The notes below the pieces were generated by a model. The model made no database searches and was not told the DNA's origin. It worked only from the letters and a program-made list of their open reading frames with translations. Below are positions 1-9,602 of a stretch of DNA of 48,896 bases, piece by piece (the first letter of the stretch is position 1; each line of letters begins with the position of its first letter). The translations under genes and the position numbers were made by a program. The stretch is taken from assembly GCA_013815325.1 (NCBI GenBank), contig JACDGM010000017.1:1-48896 (forward strand), given 5' to 3'. The DNA is from Chthoniobacterales bacterium (lineage in GTDB: Bacteria > Verrucomicrobiota > Verrucomicrobiia > Chthoniobacterales > UBA10450).

Positions 1-975
<975 letters not shown>

Positions 976-1585
976 AATTTGGAGCCGGCATCATTGCTGA
1001 CACCGGACAAAGTTTGCGCCGCTCTTCGCTAACGAAGAGCGAGCTGAAATCTGACCATTCTAAACCGACACCCACTCGTAAGTGGAAGCCGGTGTTCGTC
1101 CGATCTTACTTCTTAATTAAGATTCCCTCGCGGCTCCGAAGAACCGCTACGGGAAAATTTTTAATCAAAGAAACTCGACGTATAACGCACAATTCAATTT
1201 TCGCTGACTTCTACCTTCTGGATTTCAAATAACCGAATCGTCGTGATGACGAAATCCAGAATTGCACTGTCAAAGATCAACTGCTCCGCTTTGCTTCGCG
1301 ACGAAAACCGCCCGCTCGATTTATCCCGAACGTCGGCTCGCGTTGAGCCAGAGAAGAACACTTCGGGAACTCCCAAAGCCGCAGCACCGCGGATGAGCAA
1401 AGTAGTCGACATCGAGAGCGCGTCAAAGAAAAAGTTTGGCGAAAATGATTTCTGCAGCGCGTTTCGAGGAGTAACCGTGCGTTCTTCAGCCCGAAAAGGG
1501 GAGGCACCTCCCCGCCTAACGACGAGCAAATTAAGCCGGCAGCAACAAGGCGCCCCGCGGCCGCGGTGGACCCTGCACGCCGGCA
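976..1585 (-). other. Non-coding stretch between glmS and 16S rRNA (rRNA leader and promoter zone)
   Basis: About 610 bases hold no credible gene. Open frames here on either strand are short, lack recognisable domains and overlap glmS or the rRNA. Because both flanking genes are read leftwards, this stretch must hold the 3' end of glmS transcription, the rRNA promoter(s) and the 16S leader. The part at about 1090-1240 is AT-rich compared with its surroundings, as expected for a strong promoter. I could not fix a convincing -35/-10 pair by eye. One copy of the window-wide 9-mer (as GCCTAACGA) is at 1514-1522, just downstream of glmS. Confidence 0.6.
1021..1040 (-). promoter_or_regulatory. Perfect hairpin in the 16S rRNA leader
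   Basis: GCTCTTCG-CTAA-CGAAGAGC is an 8-bp perfect stem with a 4-base loop, about 45 bases upstream of the mature 16S 5' end. Leader hairpins of rRNA operons often act in antitermination or RNase III processing. The position suggests such a role, but the sequence does not show which. Confidence 0.5.
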
Positions 1586-3457
1586 CTATTCCACCGTCAC
1601 GCTTTTCGCCAGGTTACGCGGCTTATCGACGTCGCGGCCAAGAGCGACGGCGAGATGATAGGCGAAGAGTTGAAGCGGAATAACTGTCAATATCGGCATG
1701 GCAATATCGTGCGCATCTGGCACCAGGATGATGTCGTCGGCGATGCCTTTAAGCCTGACCGCGCCGCTCTCGGTCGTGACCGCGATGATGGGACCTTTGC
1801 GCGCGCGGACTTGCTCGATGTTGTTCAGGTTTTTGGAAAAGACCGCGTCGTCGGGCGCGATGAAAACAGAAGGCAGCTCTGGTTTCACGAGCGCAATGAT
1901 GCCGTGTTTTAATTCCGCGCTCGGGTGGCCTTCAGCGTACAGATAGGTGATCTCTTTCATCTTCAGCGCCGCTTCGAGAGCGACCGGGAAATTCAATTGC
2001 CGCCCAAAGAAAAGGATCCCGGTGGCTTCCGCATATTTCGTGGCGATGCCTTTGATGGTGTCGCTTAACTTCAGCACTTCCTCGATTTTTTCGGGCAGCG
2101 ATTCGAGCGCTTCGATGAGGCGCGTCCCTTCCGCGGTCGAGAGATGACGCATCCGGCCTAACAATAAGCCGATCAAGTTGAGGATCACGACCTGCGAAGT
2201 GAACGACTTCGTCGCCGCGACGCCGATCTCTGGCCCGGCGTGCATGTAAACGCCGCCATCGCTCTCCCGCGCGATCGTGCTCGCGACGTTGTTGCAGATG
2301 CCGAGAGTACGATACCCCTTGCGCTGACTCTCGCGCAGCGCGCCTAAGGTGTCCGCGGTCTCACCGCTCTGGCTGATCGCGAAGACGAGCGTGTCGCGCG
2401 TCATCGGCGTATTGCGATGGCGAAACTCGCTCGCGAACTCCACTTCCGTCGGGATCTGCGCGAGCTGCTCGATGAGGTATTCGCCGACCATTCCGGCATG
2501 AAGCGCGGTGCCGCAGCCGGTCAGCACCACGCGCCCGACATCGCGCAACTGCGCCGCAGTCATGTTGAGGCCGCCGAGTTTTGCCGTGCATTCTTCAAGG
2601 CTTAACCGGCCGCGCATGGCGTCGCGCACCGACCCGGGCTGCTCGAAGATTTCCTTGAGCATGTAGTGTGGGTAATCGCCCTTCTTAATGTCCTCGGCGG
2701 TAAACTCAACCTTGCTGATCGAATGGTTGCCGCGCTCCCCGCCTAACGAACTGATCTCAAATTTATCGCGCTCGACCGCGACGAGATCGAAGTCATTCAG
2801 ATAAACGGCGTCGCGCGTGTAGGCGACGATCGCGCTCACGTCGCTCGCGAGAAAATTCTCATCCTTCCCCACCCCGAGGACGAGGGGGCTGCCGCGCCGC
2901 GCGCCCACGATGAAATCGGGAATATCGCTATGGCAAAGCGCTATGCCATAAGTCCCAATGACCTGCTGCAAGGCCGTGCGCAGCGCCTCGACGAGCAACG
3001 ATTTGTGCCGGCGCGGATCGAGCACACCGACGGCGGAATCGTCGTAAATTTGCCCTACCAAATGCGCGAGCACTTCGCTGTCGGTTTCGGAGGCGAAATG
3101 GTGTTCGTGTTCCTGCAGAAGCGTCTCCTTGATCTGCTGATAATTTTCGATCACGCCGTTGTGGACGAGCGCGAGTTTGCCGCTCTCGTCGAAATGCGGG
3201 TGCGCATTTTGGTCGGTCGGTTTCCCGTGAGTCGCCCAGCGCGTGTGGCTGATGCCGTAATGTCCGGCCGCGGGATTCTCGGCCATCAGCTTCGAAAGAT
3301 CCGCGATCCGTCCGGCGCATTTGCGCGTCTCGACGTGATCGCCATCGACGATCGCAATCCCGGCGGAATCGTAGCCGCGGTACTCCAGCCGGCGCAACCC
3401 ATCGAGGAGGATGGGAGCGGCTTCCGCGCGACCGACGTATCCGACGATGCCACACAT
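1586..3457 (-). CDS. glmS: Glutamine--fructose-6-phosphate aminotransferase (isomerizing)
   Basis: This cytosolic enzyme makes glucosamine-6-phosphate from fructose-6-phosphate and glutamine, the first step to UDP-GlcNAc for peptidoglycan and LPS. The 623-aa product starts MCGIVGYVG, which places the catalytic Cys2 of the class II glutaminase domain at the mature N-terminus. The glutaminase domain fills about residues 1-220 (HTRWATHG and NPHAH-type motifs). Two SIS domains follow; the first has SQSGETADT and the second has the EGHPSAELKHG region. The end DKPRNLAKSVTVE is the conserved C-terminus. Length matches the family (about 610). It is divergent from glgC, with about 200 bases between the two starts. 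The 9-mer at 2741-2749 encodes Ser-Leu-Gly here. No glmS ribozyme is recognisable upstream. Confidence 0.98.
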   Translation of the reverse strand: MCGIVGYVGRAEAAPILLDGLRRLEYRGYDSAGIAIVDGDHVETRKCAGRIADLSKLMAENPAAGHYGISHTRWATHGKPTDQNAHPHFDESGKLALVHNGVIENYQQIKETLLQEHEHHFASETDSEVLAHLVGQIYDDSAVGVLDPRRHKSLLVEALRTALQQVIGTYGIALCHSDIPDFIVGARRGSPLVLGVGKDENFLASDVSAIVAYTRDAVYLNDFDLVAVERDKFEISSLGGERGNHSISKVEFTAEDIKKGDYPHYMLKEIFEQPGSVRDAMRGRLSLEECTAKLGGLNMTAAQLRDVGRVVLTGCGTALHAGMVGEYLIEQLAQIPTEVEFASEFRHRNTPMTRDTLVFAISQSGETADTLGALRESQRKGYRTLGICNNVASTIARESDGGVYMHAGPEIGVAATKSFTSQVVILNLIGLLLGRMRHLSTAEGTRLIEALESLPEKIEEVLKLSDTIKGIATKYAEATGILFFGRQLNFPVALEAALKMKEITYLYAEGHPSAELKHGIIALVKPELPSVFIAPDDAVFSKNLNNIEQVRARKGPIIAVTTESGAVRLKGIADDIILVPDAHDIAMPILTVIPLQLFAYHLAVALGRDVDKPRNLAKSVTVE

Positions 3458-3538
3458 GGGTTAGGCGAAGAGGGTGGCATCGACGCCTCGCGGGTGCAAG
3501 GAAACCGCCAGCGCTCACGAATCGCCAATCAAATCGTA

Positions 3539-3598
3539 GTTCGTGCTCGTGCTCGTCAAATGAAAAGATCGATCACGAGCAGGAGCAGGATACGAGCA
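3539..3598. repeat. Inverted repeat built of short tandem CGTGCT/GAGCAG-type units
   Basis: The left half is tandem GTGCTC units (3539-3557) and the right half is tandem GAGCAG/ACGAGC units (about 3575-3598). The two halves are roughly reverse complements around a short AT-richer centre. It lies between the divergent glmS and glgC starts. Its architecture resembles the hexamer-based inverted repeat at 36444-36523. Confidence 0.55.
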
Positions 3599-3658
3599 GC
3601 GGCACGAGGACATGGACGCTGCGGAGAAGCTGGTTCATCTTGGCAGACTCGCTGTCGT

Positions 3659-4960
3659 ATGCCGCAATCGCCTTCTCTCCCTCCCGGCACTACCCAGCGC
3701 ACCCTTTCGATCATCATGGGCGGCGGAGCGGGCACCCGTCTTTTTCCCCTAACGAAAGATCGGGCCAAGCCCGCGGTGCCGTTAGGCGGAAAATACCGGC
3801 TGGTCGATATCCCGATCAGCAACTGCCTGAACTCGGGGCTGCGCTCGATTTATGTGCTGACGCAGTTCAACACCATGTCACTCCATCGCCATATCCAGGC
3901 GAGCTACAAGTTTGATAACTTTTCGCGCAGCTTCGTCGACATTCTCGCTGCCCAACAAACCCCTGAAGGCTCCGAATGGTATCAAGGGACGGCCGACGCG
4001 GTGCGCCAGAATCTTCGCTATTTTCTCGAGCAGCCCTACGAGTATTTCCTCATCCTCAGTGGCGATCAGCTTTACCGGATGGATTTCCGCACGCTGCTGC
4101 ATCAGCACATACGCTCCGGCGCCGACATCACCCTGGCGACGACACCGGTGCAACGAATGGCCGCGTCGAATTTTGGGATTATGTGCAGCGGACCTGACCG
4201 GCGGATCACGCGCTTCGTGGAAAAGCCAAAGGAGGACGCCGCCCTCGATGAGCTGAAGCTCGATCGCGAATTGCTGGAATCGATCGGCAGCGGCGCAGAT
4301 GAAGAATTATTCCAGGCATCGATGGGCATCTACGTCTTCAATCGCCAGGTCTTGATTGATTGTCTCGAGAGCGACCTCGACGATTTCGGAAAACACGTAA
4401 TTCCCAAGGCGATCGGCGAACGCCAGGTGGACGCTTTTATTTTCAAAGGCTATTGGGAGGACATCGGAACCATCCGCGCCTTTTACGAAGCGAATCTCGA
4501 CCTCACCGACCCCGAACCGCAGTACAGTTTTTTCGATGCGCAGGCGCCCATCTACACGCATCCGCGCTTTTTGCCGGGGAGCAAAATCAACGGCGCAACC
4601 CTGCGGCAGGCGATCATTTCCGACGGCTGCATCATCTCCGCCGCGCGCATCGAGCGAAGCGTGATCGGCGTGCGCAGCATCATCCGGAGCGGCGCGACGA
4701 TCCGCAACAGCGTCATCATGGGCTGCGACCATTTCGAGGCGGCTGCCGCGCGTCCCGCAAACGACGTGCCCCCGATCGGGATTGGGCGGAATTGCGTGAT
4801 CGATCGCGCCATCATCGACAAGAACGCGCGGATCGGCGACGGCGTGGTAATCACGCCGGAAGGGAAACCGGAAAATGCCGACGCGGAAAATTACTGTATT
4901 CGCGACGGCATCGTGGTGGTGCCGAAGGATGCGGTGATCCCAGTCGGCTTCTGGATTTAA
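3659..4960 (+). CDS. glgC: Glucose-1-phosphate adenylyltransferase
   Basis: ADP-glucose pyrophosphorylase makes ADP-glucose from glucose-1-phosphate and ATP, the committed step of bacterial glycogen synthesis. The N-terminal nucleotidyltransferase domain shows the GGGAGTRLFPLT signature and AKPAVPLGGKYRLVDIPISN close to the start. YFLILSGDQLYRMD, FVEKPKEDA and GYWEDIGTI follow. The C-terminal left-handed beta-helix (about 310-433) carries GATIRNSVIMG and IGRNCVIDRAIIDKNARIG hexapeptide repeats. From this ATG the product is 433 aa, the usual length. The frame is open far upstream but that part overlaps glmS on the other strand and has no homology-like features. malQ at 9.9 kb is a second glycogen/alpha-glucan gene in the window. 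Confidence 0.95.
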   Translation: MPQSPSLPPGTTQRTLSIIMGGGAGTRLFPLTKDRAKPAVPLGGKYRLVDIPISNCLNSGLRSIYVLTQFNTMSLHRHIQASYKFDNFSRSFVDILAAQQTPEGSEWYQGTADAVRQNLRYFLEQPYEYFLILSGDQLYRMDFRTLLHQHIRSGADITLATTPVQRMAASNFGIMCSGPDRRITRFVEKPKEDAALDELKLDRELLESIGSGADEELFQASMGIYVFNRQVLIDCLESDLDDFGKHVIPKAIGERQVDAFIFKGYWEDIGTIRAFYEANLDLTDPEPQYSFFDAQAPIYTHPRFLPGSKINGATLRQAIISDGCIISAARIERSVIGVRSIIRSGATIRNSVIMGCDHFEAAAARPANDVPPIGIGRNCVIDRAIIDKNARIGDGVVITPEGKPENADAENYCIRDGIVVVPKDAVIPVGFWI

Positions 4961-4990
4961 CGTGACGACTGCAAGGCGAAGCGCTCTCCG

Positions 4991-5260
4991 CTAGTAGCCG
5001 CCGGTGCCGCCGGTGCCGCTCCCGCCAAAGGGCTCTGTCCCGCCAAAACCGGCACCGGGGGGAATATTGCCGCGGCCCTCCCAATTGGCTGGCTTGTTCC
5101 AGGGAATGGCTGATCCAGTGCGCGCATCGGGGTCCGAGACGAGCGCCATCGGGGGTTTTTGGGTCGCACAGGAAGAAAGAGCTGCGGCGGCGCCCACGGC
5201 GAGCAGCGCGATCGTTAGGCCGCGCGGCTGGCAAAGGTTACGAATTCGTGCTTCCAACAT
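4991..5260 (-). CDS. Small Gly-rich putative lipoprotein
   Basis: This 89-aa product has a hydrophobic segment (about residues 15-30) followed by a lipobox-like ALSSC with Cys31, so it is probably lipidated by Lgt/LspA and anchored in a membrane. The rest is short and ends in a Gly-rich tail (PFGGSGTGGTGGY), with no domain I recognise. The start codon overlaps the end of the upstream coiled-coil gene by 23 bases, suggesting translational coupling and a shared role at the envelope. Function unknown. Confidence 0.72.
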   Translation of the reverse strand: MLEARIRNLCQPRGLTIALLAVGAAAALSSCATQKPPMALVSDPDARTGSAIPWNKPANWEGRGNIPPGAGFGGTEPFGGSGTGGTGGY

Positions 5261-6023
5261 AAACAACGGTATCTCCAGGCTCCACCTGCACGCCACGCGC
5301 CAGGCTGTTCGTAATAATATCGCCGATGGAGGTCGTCGGTTCAACCGACGAAATACGGATCTTGCCGATGAGCGAACCGTGCCGCAGCACGAGCATCTCG
5401 GAATTGGGGACCACTCCCTGGCGATCGCCGATCCCCAGAACGACAAAGTTATAAGCCTGGTTGACGGCGAGAACGGTGCCGTGAACTCCCGGCGCATTCG
5501 CGCCTGATTGGCGTCGCTTTTTTTCTTGCTCCATGGCCGCAACCCGGTCCTGCGCGGCTTTGACCTTGTCGGCCAGGAGCGCCTTTTCCTGCTCTGCCGC
5601 GGCCAGCTGATTCCTCGTCTCCTCGAGTTCCGCCTTAAGGTCGTTAGGCGCATCGGGCGTTCCCGGGATCGCGCCAGCGGTCGCCTGGGCCAGCTGTTTT
5701 TGCAGATCGGCGATTTGCCCTTCGCTCGCCTGGAGTTTCGCCGCGGCCTCGGCTTTATCGCTTTGCGCTTTGCTCAACTGCGCCTCGCTATTCTGTGCTT
5801 TTCCCGCCACATCGGCCGCGTTGCTTGTCGCCGCCAGAAGGTCCGTCTCAATCGTTTTCAGTTTTTTCTGGCTCGCCATCCGGCCTCTCTCTGCCACGTC
5901 GCGCGCCGAGGTCGTGGCCGCGAGTTCGTTGCGCAAAGATCTTACTTTGCTCGTATTCAAGAAGCCGAAGACAAGGGAGAGCGTCATCAGCAACATGGAG
6001 ATCCCGATTAGTACTTTCGGCAT
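5238..6023 (-). CDS. Membrane-anchored coiled-coil protein
   Basis: The 261-aa product starts with a single hydrophobic segment (about 5-22, VLIGISMLLMTLSLVFGFL). A long Ala/Glu/Lys/Gln-rich heptad region follows (about 28-170), clearly coiled coil. A compact C-terminal domain (about 178-261) holds GVHGTVLAVNQAYNFVVLGI and VQVEPGDTVVYVG, probably a small beta-barrel. This plan resembles envelope scaffold proteins of the MreC type, with TM, coiled coil and beta domain, but I see no specific MreC signature. It is the first gene of a pair with the overlapping lipoprotein. The two probably act together at the envelope; this is inference from overlap and topology. Confidence 0.8.
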   Translation of the reverse strand: MPKVLIGISMLLMTLSLVFGFLNTSKVRSLRNELAATTSARDVAERGRMASQKKLKTIETDLLAATSNAADVAGKAQNSEAQLSKAQSDKAEAAAKLQASEGQIADLQKQLAQATAGAIPGTPDAPNDLKAELEETRNQLAAAEQEKALLADKVKAAQDRVAAMEQEKKRRQSGANAPGVHGTVLAVNQAYNFVVLGIGDRQGVVPNSEMLVLRHGSLIGKIRISSVEPTTSIGDIITNSLARGVQVEPGDTVVYVGSTNS

Positions 6024-6189
6024 GCTAGCAAAGGCGTTGGCTCATTCGGCAGCAATTTTGCGAATCGCAGCCTTTTTAGCCCTGATTGTGTTTTGATAGC
6101 AACACCCATTTACGTCCGATTTTCCTCGGACGGACCCGTTATGAATTGAAATTGCGCCCGGCGCGCTCCCGGCCTATAGCAACTGCCTC

Positions 6190-6336
6190 ATGGGTCAACA
6201 ACACCGGGTCACGGTTAAACGAAAGCGCCGCAAAGCCTATCTCGAACGCCAACGGCTGACAGCAGCGGCCGCCACCCCGCGTCGTGCCGCCGCGGCGAAA
6301 CCGCGCGCCCGCAAGAAGGTCGAGAAGACGTCGTAG
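6190..6336 (+). CDS. Small highly basic protein, 48 aa
   Basis: A short frame encodes MGQQHRVTVKRKRRKAYLER followed by an Ala/Arg/Lys-rich tail ending KKVEKTS. About one third of residues are Lys or Arg, as in small ribosomal or nucleic-acid-binding proteins. The N-terminal part is orderly (VTVKRKRRKAYLERQR), not random-looking. It is followed in the same direction by the YacP-like NYN ribonuclease gene, whose likely start is 52 bases downstream, so the two may be cotranscribed. I recognise no named family; an RNA- or ribosome-binding role is inference from charge and neighbour. Confidence 0.65.
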   Translation: MGQQHRVTVKRKRRKAYLERQRLTAAAATPRRAAAAKPRARKKVEKTS

Positions 6337-6388
6337 AGCGCCGCAGGGGACGGTTGCTTCCTCCGCGCCAGCCACTTTATCGTGGTGC

Positions 6389-6793
6389 GTGCGACCCCAA
6401 TATCTTTTGGTCGACGGGCACAGCATTATTTTCGCGTGGCCGGAGTTGCGCCTGCTCCATACCCGCCGCACCGCTCTGGCGCGCGACGCGCTCGTCCGGC
6501 AACTGCGCGATTACCAGGATTGGACCGGCATTCGGGTCGTGGTGGTTTTTGACGGCCGCGGCCCCGCTGTTTCCCACGAAGCGGTGCCCGGCGAGATCCA
6601 GGTTTTTTATTCGCGCTCCGGCCAGACCGCGGACTCCATCATCGAGCGACTCGCGAGCAAATATGCCGAGCGCTTCCAACTGGTCGTCGCCACGGGCGAT
6701 TACCTCGAACAGGAAACCGCTTCAGCGAGCGGCGCGGAAACTGTCTCGCCCGAAGGTTTGCGCGAACTGTTGCAGGAGGCGCGACCGCGCTGA
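6389..6793 (+). CDS. YacP-like NYN domain ribonuclease
   Basis: This is a PIN-like NYN domain protein of the YacP/Rae1 family, predicted to be a metal-dependent ribonuclease acting on RNA or ribosome-associated mRNA. The chosen GTG start gives 134 aa. Shortly after it comes YLLVDGHSIIFAWPEL (first acidic motif), then VVVVFDGRGP and FYSRSGQTADSIIERLA (the conserved D-S-x-I-E motif), and VVATGD. The frame is open further upstream to 6284, but that part overlaps the small basic protein and is Arg-rich and low-complexity, so I reject it as the N-terminus. It follows the basic-protein gene closely. Confidence 0.85.
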   Translation: MRPQYLLVDGHSIIFAWPELRLLHTRRTALARDALVRQLRDYQDWTGIRVVVVFDGRGPAVSHEAVPGEIQVFYSRSGQTADSIIERLASKYAERFQLVVATGDYLEQETASASGAETVSPEGLRELLQEARPR

Positions 6794-6799
6794 GCGGGC

Positions 6800-7300
6800 T
6801 TAAGCCGCGCCGAGCAGCGCCGGGCGTACCCGGCTGATGGCGTCGTGGCGCGCTCGTTGGCGACAGGTCCCGAGCACTCGCGAGAGCACACAGTAAAGCT
6901 GTTCCACCGGCAGATTCTTGCTCACGTAGCCGTTCGCTCCCGCCCGCAGCGCGCCGTGCATTTTATCCTCTTCGTAGCCGACCCCGGTGAACACGATGAT
7001 CGGAAGATTCAGCCGGACCTCACGGATGTAAGAGATGAGCGAAATTCCGTCCACCTTCGGCATGTTCAGATCGACGACCACCACTTCACAGTCGTGCATC
7101 TCGAGCCAGGCCGCGGTCTGAAAACCTTCCGTCAAGGCGGCGCAGGTATGTCCCTTTTGCTTGAGATAAGCGCTGAGGAATTTCGTGATGGCGGCGTCGT
7201 CGTCGATGACGAGGAATTCGACACGATCGCGGTCGAGAATTTTCATAGGAACTTTGCGAGACAGACTTTCGTGCTCATTATAATTTCTATAACCAGACAT
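6800..7300 (-). CDS. Stand-alone response regulator (CheY-like receiver)
   Basis: A single receiver domain protein of 166 aa, or 148 aa if the internal ATG at 7246 (MKILDRDRVEFLVIDDD) is the start. It shows the acidic pair (VIDDD), the phospho-acceptor Asp in VVVVDLNMPKVDG, the conserved Thr in VFTGVG and the Lys in YVSKNLP. No output domain follows, so it works by phosphorylation-dependent protein contact or as a phosphorelay intermediate. No histidine kinase gene is adjacent; the partner must lie elsewhere. Its end is six bases from the convergent NYN gene. Confidence 0.9.
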   Translation of the reverse strand: MSGYRNYNEHESLSRKVPMKILDRDRVEFLVIDDDAAITKFLSAYLKQKGHTCAALTEGFQTAAWLEMHDCEVVVVDLNMPKVDGISLISYIREVRLNLPIIVFTGVGYEEDKMHGALRAGANGYVSKNLPVEQLYCVLSRVLGTCRQRARHDAISRVRPALLGAA

Positions 7301-7382
7301 AGCACTAAGCTTGCCAACTCCTTCGGCCGACTTCTTTTTCTAAGAGGGACGCCCGCCTAACGAGGCACAACGCTCTTGTAGA

Positions 7383-7401
7383 CGCCTCCCTCCAGGAGGC
7401 G
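7383..7401. repeat. Short GC-rich hairpin between divergent genes
   Basis: CGCCTCC and GGAGGCG form a 7-bp stem around CTCCA. It lies in the 258-base gap between the divergent response regulator and helicase genes, so it is not a normal gene-end terminator. Two 9-mer copies flank it (7355-7363 and 7484-7492). The gap otherwise shows nothing recognisable. Confidence 0.4.
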
Positions 7402-7558
7402 CGAGTGCGACCTAGCAGGCACGAATGCCGCGCTACGACCGCGTCGAGCGAAGCGCCTGCGAGCAAACCGTCCACGCCTCGATTCGTTAGGCCAGAACAA
7501 CCGCCCCGTTAAACTTTTCGTTGAAGAGCGCTGATCGCCACACCAGCGTAAACCCCCG

Positions 7559-9559
7559 ATGCCCCGCGAATACACGCTCCAGCGCGCCCCCTCCACCGCG
7601 ACCATTAGCATCGACTACGCGTCCGATCTCAATGAACAGCAATACGCCGCCGTGACCGCGGCGCCGGGGCCGCTCCTCGTCATCGCCGGCGCCGGCTCGG
7701 GCAAGACGCGCACCCTCACTTATCGCGTCGCCTATCTGCTCGAGAACGGCGTCGACCCGCGCAACATCCTCCTCCTCACTTTCACGAACAAAGCCGCGCG
7801 CCAGATGCTCGACCGCGTCGCCAACCTCCTGCCGGTCGACGCCAGTGGGCTCTGGGGCGGGACCTTTCATTCCATCGGCAACCGCATGCTCCGGCGGCAC
7901 GGCAGCGCAATCGGTTTTTCAAGCGGCTTCACCATCATGGACCGCGAGGACCAGAAAGACTTGCTCAACTCAGTCGTCGCCAGCGCAGGGATTGATCCCA
8001 AGGAAATCCGCTTTCCGAAGGGCGATGTGCTCGCGGATATTTTCAGTTTCGTCGTCAACACCGAGCGATCGATGGAGGAGTTGCTCGCAGAAAAGTTTCC
8101 TTATTTCCTCCCGCTCATCGAGCAGATCAAAGATGTCCACGCGCGCTACGAGCGGCGCAAGAAATCGACCAACTCGATGGACTTCGATGATCTCCTCGAG
8201 AAGACCCTCCGCATGCTCAAGGAACACGAGGAGATTGCGGCGTTCTACCGGCGGCAATTCCAATTCATTCTCGTGGACGAATATCAGGACACGAATAAAA
8301 TCCAGGCCGACCTCATCGACCTCCTCGCCGCCGAACATCAGAACGTGATGGTGGTGGGCGACGACGCGCAATCAATCTATTCCTGGCGCGGCGCGAACTT
8401 CCAAAACATCCTCGCATTCCCGCGGCGTTATCCGAACGCACAGGTCTTCAAGATCGAGCTGAACTACCGGAGCGTGCCGGAGATTCTGCAGGTCGCCAAC
8501 GCCGCCATCGCGCCTAACGTGCAGCAATTCCGCAAGCAACTGAGCGCGACCCGCCTAACGAACTCGGCAAGGCCGGCGGTGGTGGCGTTGAACGACGGCG
8601 GCGAGCAAGCGCAGTTCGTCGCCCAACGCATCCTCGAACTGCGCGATGAAAACGTCGACCTGAACGAAATCGCGGTCCTCTACCGCGCGCATTATCACGC
8701 CGTCGAGCTGCAGCTCGAGCTCTCGCGCCGCGGCATTCCGTATCAGATCACGAGCGGGATTCGCTTTTTCGAACAGGCGCACATCAAGGACGTCGCGGCC
8801 TTCGTCCGCTTCGTCGCCAACCCGCGCGATGAAGTCGCCTTCAGGCGAATGGTCAGGCTGCTCCCCGGCATTGGCGGCAAGAGCGCGGAAAACCTCTGGC
8901 GCGGCTGGGAAGAATCGCTCAACCAGAACGCGGTCATCGTTTCCTGGGGCGATAGATTGCGCCCGCTCTCGGTCGGCGCGCGCGCACAGAAATCCTGGGA
9001 ACAACTGGCCCACACGCTCGACGAAATCGCGCCCGATGGAGAACCGAAACAGCCGACCGAAATGATCATGTCGATCGTCGAAGCGATTTACGACGACTAC
9101 GCCAAAGCCAACTTCGCCAACTACGAGCTGCGCAAGGAAGACCTCACCCAGCTCGCCGGCTTCGCGCGTCAGTTCAAAGACATCCACGAATTCCTCTCGC
9201 AGCTCGCGCTCATCAGCAACGTCGACGCCGAGCCGGCGGTGAATCAGGCGGGCGAAAAAGAAGCGGTCAATCTTTCGTCGGTGCATCAGGCAAAAGGCCT
9301 GGAGTTCCATAGCGTTTTTGTCATTTGGTTGACCGACGGGATGTTCCCGAGCTCGCGCTCGCTCGAGACACGCGATGCCATTGAAGAAGAGCGCCGTCTC
9401 TTTTACGTCGCCATCACGCGGGCGAAGGACGAACTCTACCTCACCTATCCGCACATGCGCCTGAACGCCGGCTACGGCGACATGTTCCAACGTCCTTCGC
9501 GTTTCCTCAAAGAAATCCCAGCGCAACTGATCGAAGACTGGAACGTGCGGCGCGGCTGA
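7559..9559 (+). CDS. UvrD/PcrA/Rep-family ATP-dependent DNA helicase
   Basis: A superfamily 1A 3'-5' helicase for repair and replication restart. The 666-aa product shows the motifs in order: Q-motif region DLNEQQYAAV (about 23-32), Walker A GAGSGKT (44-50), Ia TFTNKAARQM, II VDEYQDT, III VVGDDAQSIYSWRGA, IV NYRSVPEIL, V VHQAKGLEF and VI EERRLFYVAITRAKDELYL. It is somewhat shorter than typical UvrD/PcrA (720-740 aa), mainly at the C-terminus. The ATG chosen gives a short N-terminal extension before the Q-motif, and a start a few codons later is possible. Divergent from the response regulator. Confidence 0.95.
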   Translation: MPREYTLQRAPSTATISIDYASDLNEQQYAAVTAAPGPLLVIAGAGSGKTRTLTYRVAYLLENGVDPRNILLLTFTNKAARQMLDRVANLLPVDASGLWGGTFHSIGNRMLRRHGSAIGFSSGFTIMDREDQKDLLNSVVASAGIDPKEIRFPKGDVLADIFSFVVNTERSMEELLAEKFPYFLPLIEQIKDVHARYERRKKSTNSMDFDDLLEKTLRMLKEHEEIAAFYRRQFQFILVDEYQDTNKIQADLIDLLAAEHQNVMVVGDDAQSIYSWRGANFQNILAFPRRYPNAQVFKIELNYRSVPEILQVANAAIAPNVQQFRKQLSATRLTNSARPAVVALNDGGEQAQFVAQRILELRDENVDLNEIAVLYRAHYHAVELQLELSRRGIPYQITSGIRFFEQAHIKDVAAFVRFVANPRDEVAFRRMVRLLPGIGGKSAENLWRGWEESLNQNAVIVSWGDRLRPLSVGARAQKSWEQLAHTLDEIAPDGEPKQPTEMIMSIVEAIYDDYAKANFANYELRKEDLTQLAGFARQFKDIHEFLSQLALISNVDAEPAVNQAGEKEAVNLSSVHQAKGLEFHSVFVIWLTDGMFPSSRSLETRDAIEEERRLFYVAITRAKDELYLTYPHMRLNAGYGDMFQRPSRFLKEIPAQLIEDWNVRRG

Positions 9560-9568
9560 AGAGTTTCG

Positions 9569-9600
9569 CCACAGATGGACACAGATGAAACACAGATGAG
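9569..9600 (+). repeat. Tandem CACAGATG repeat upstream of GxxExxY gene
   Basis: Three imperfect 10-11-bp units with core CACAGATG sit directly before a GxxExxY-family gene. An inverted relative of this repeat lies on the other side of malQ at 11586-11667. From memory, similar repeats often precede GxxExxY genes in Planctomycetes and Verrucomicrobia; I cannot check that here. Confidence 0.75.
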
Positions 9601-9602
9601 CG

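Noticed and set aside
1090..1240. A specific sigma-70 promoter for the rRNA operon
   Set aside because: The stretch is AT-rich with TTGAAT- and TATACG-like hexamers, but their spacing is wrong, so no defined promoter is claimed.
1243..1683. A 146-codon plus-strand frame between 16S and glmS
   Set aside because: It overlaps the glmS 3' end, is low-complexity and basic, and shows no domain.
2930..3658. Long upstream extension of the glgC frame
   Set aside because: It overlaps glmS on the other strand; GlgC family sequence starts just after the ATG at 3659.
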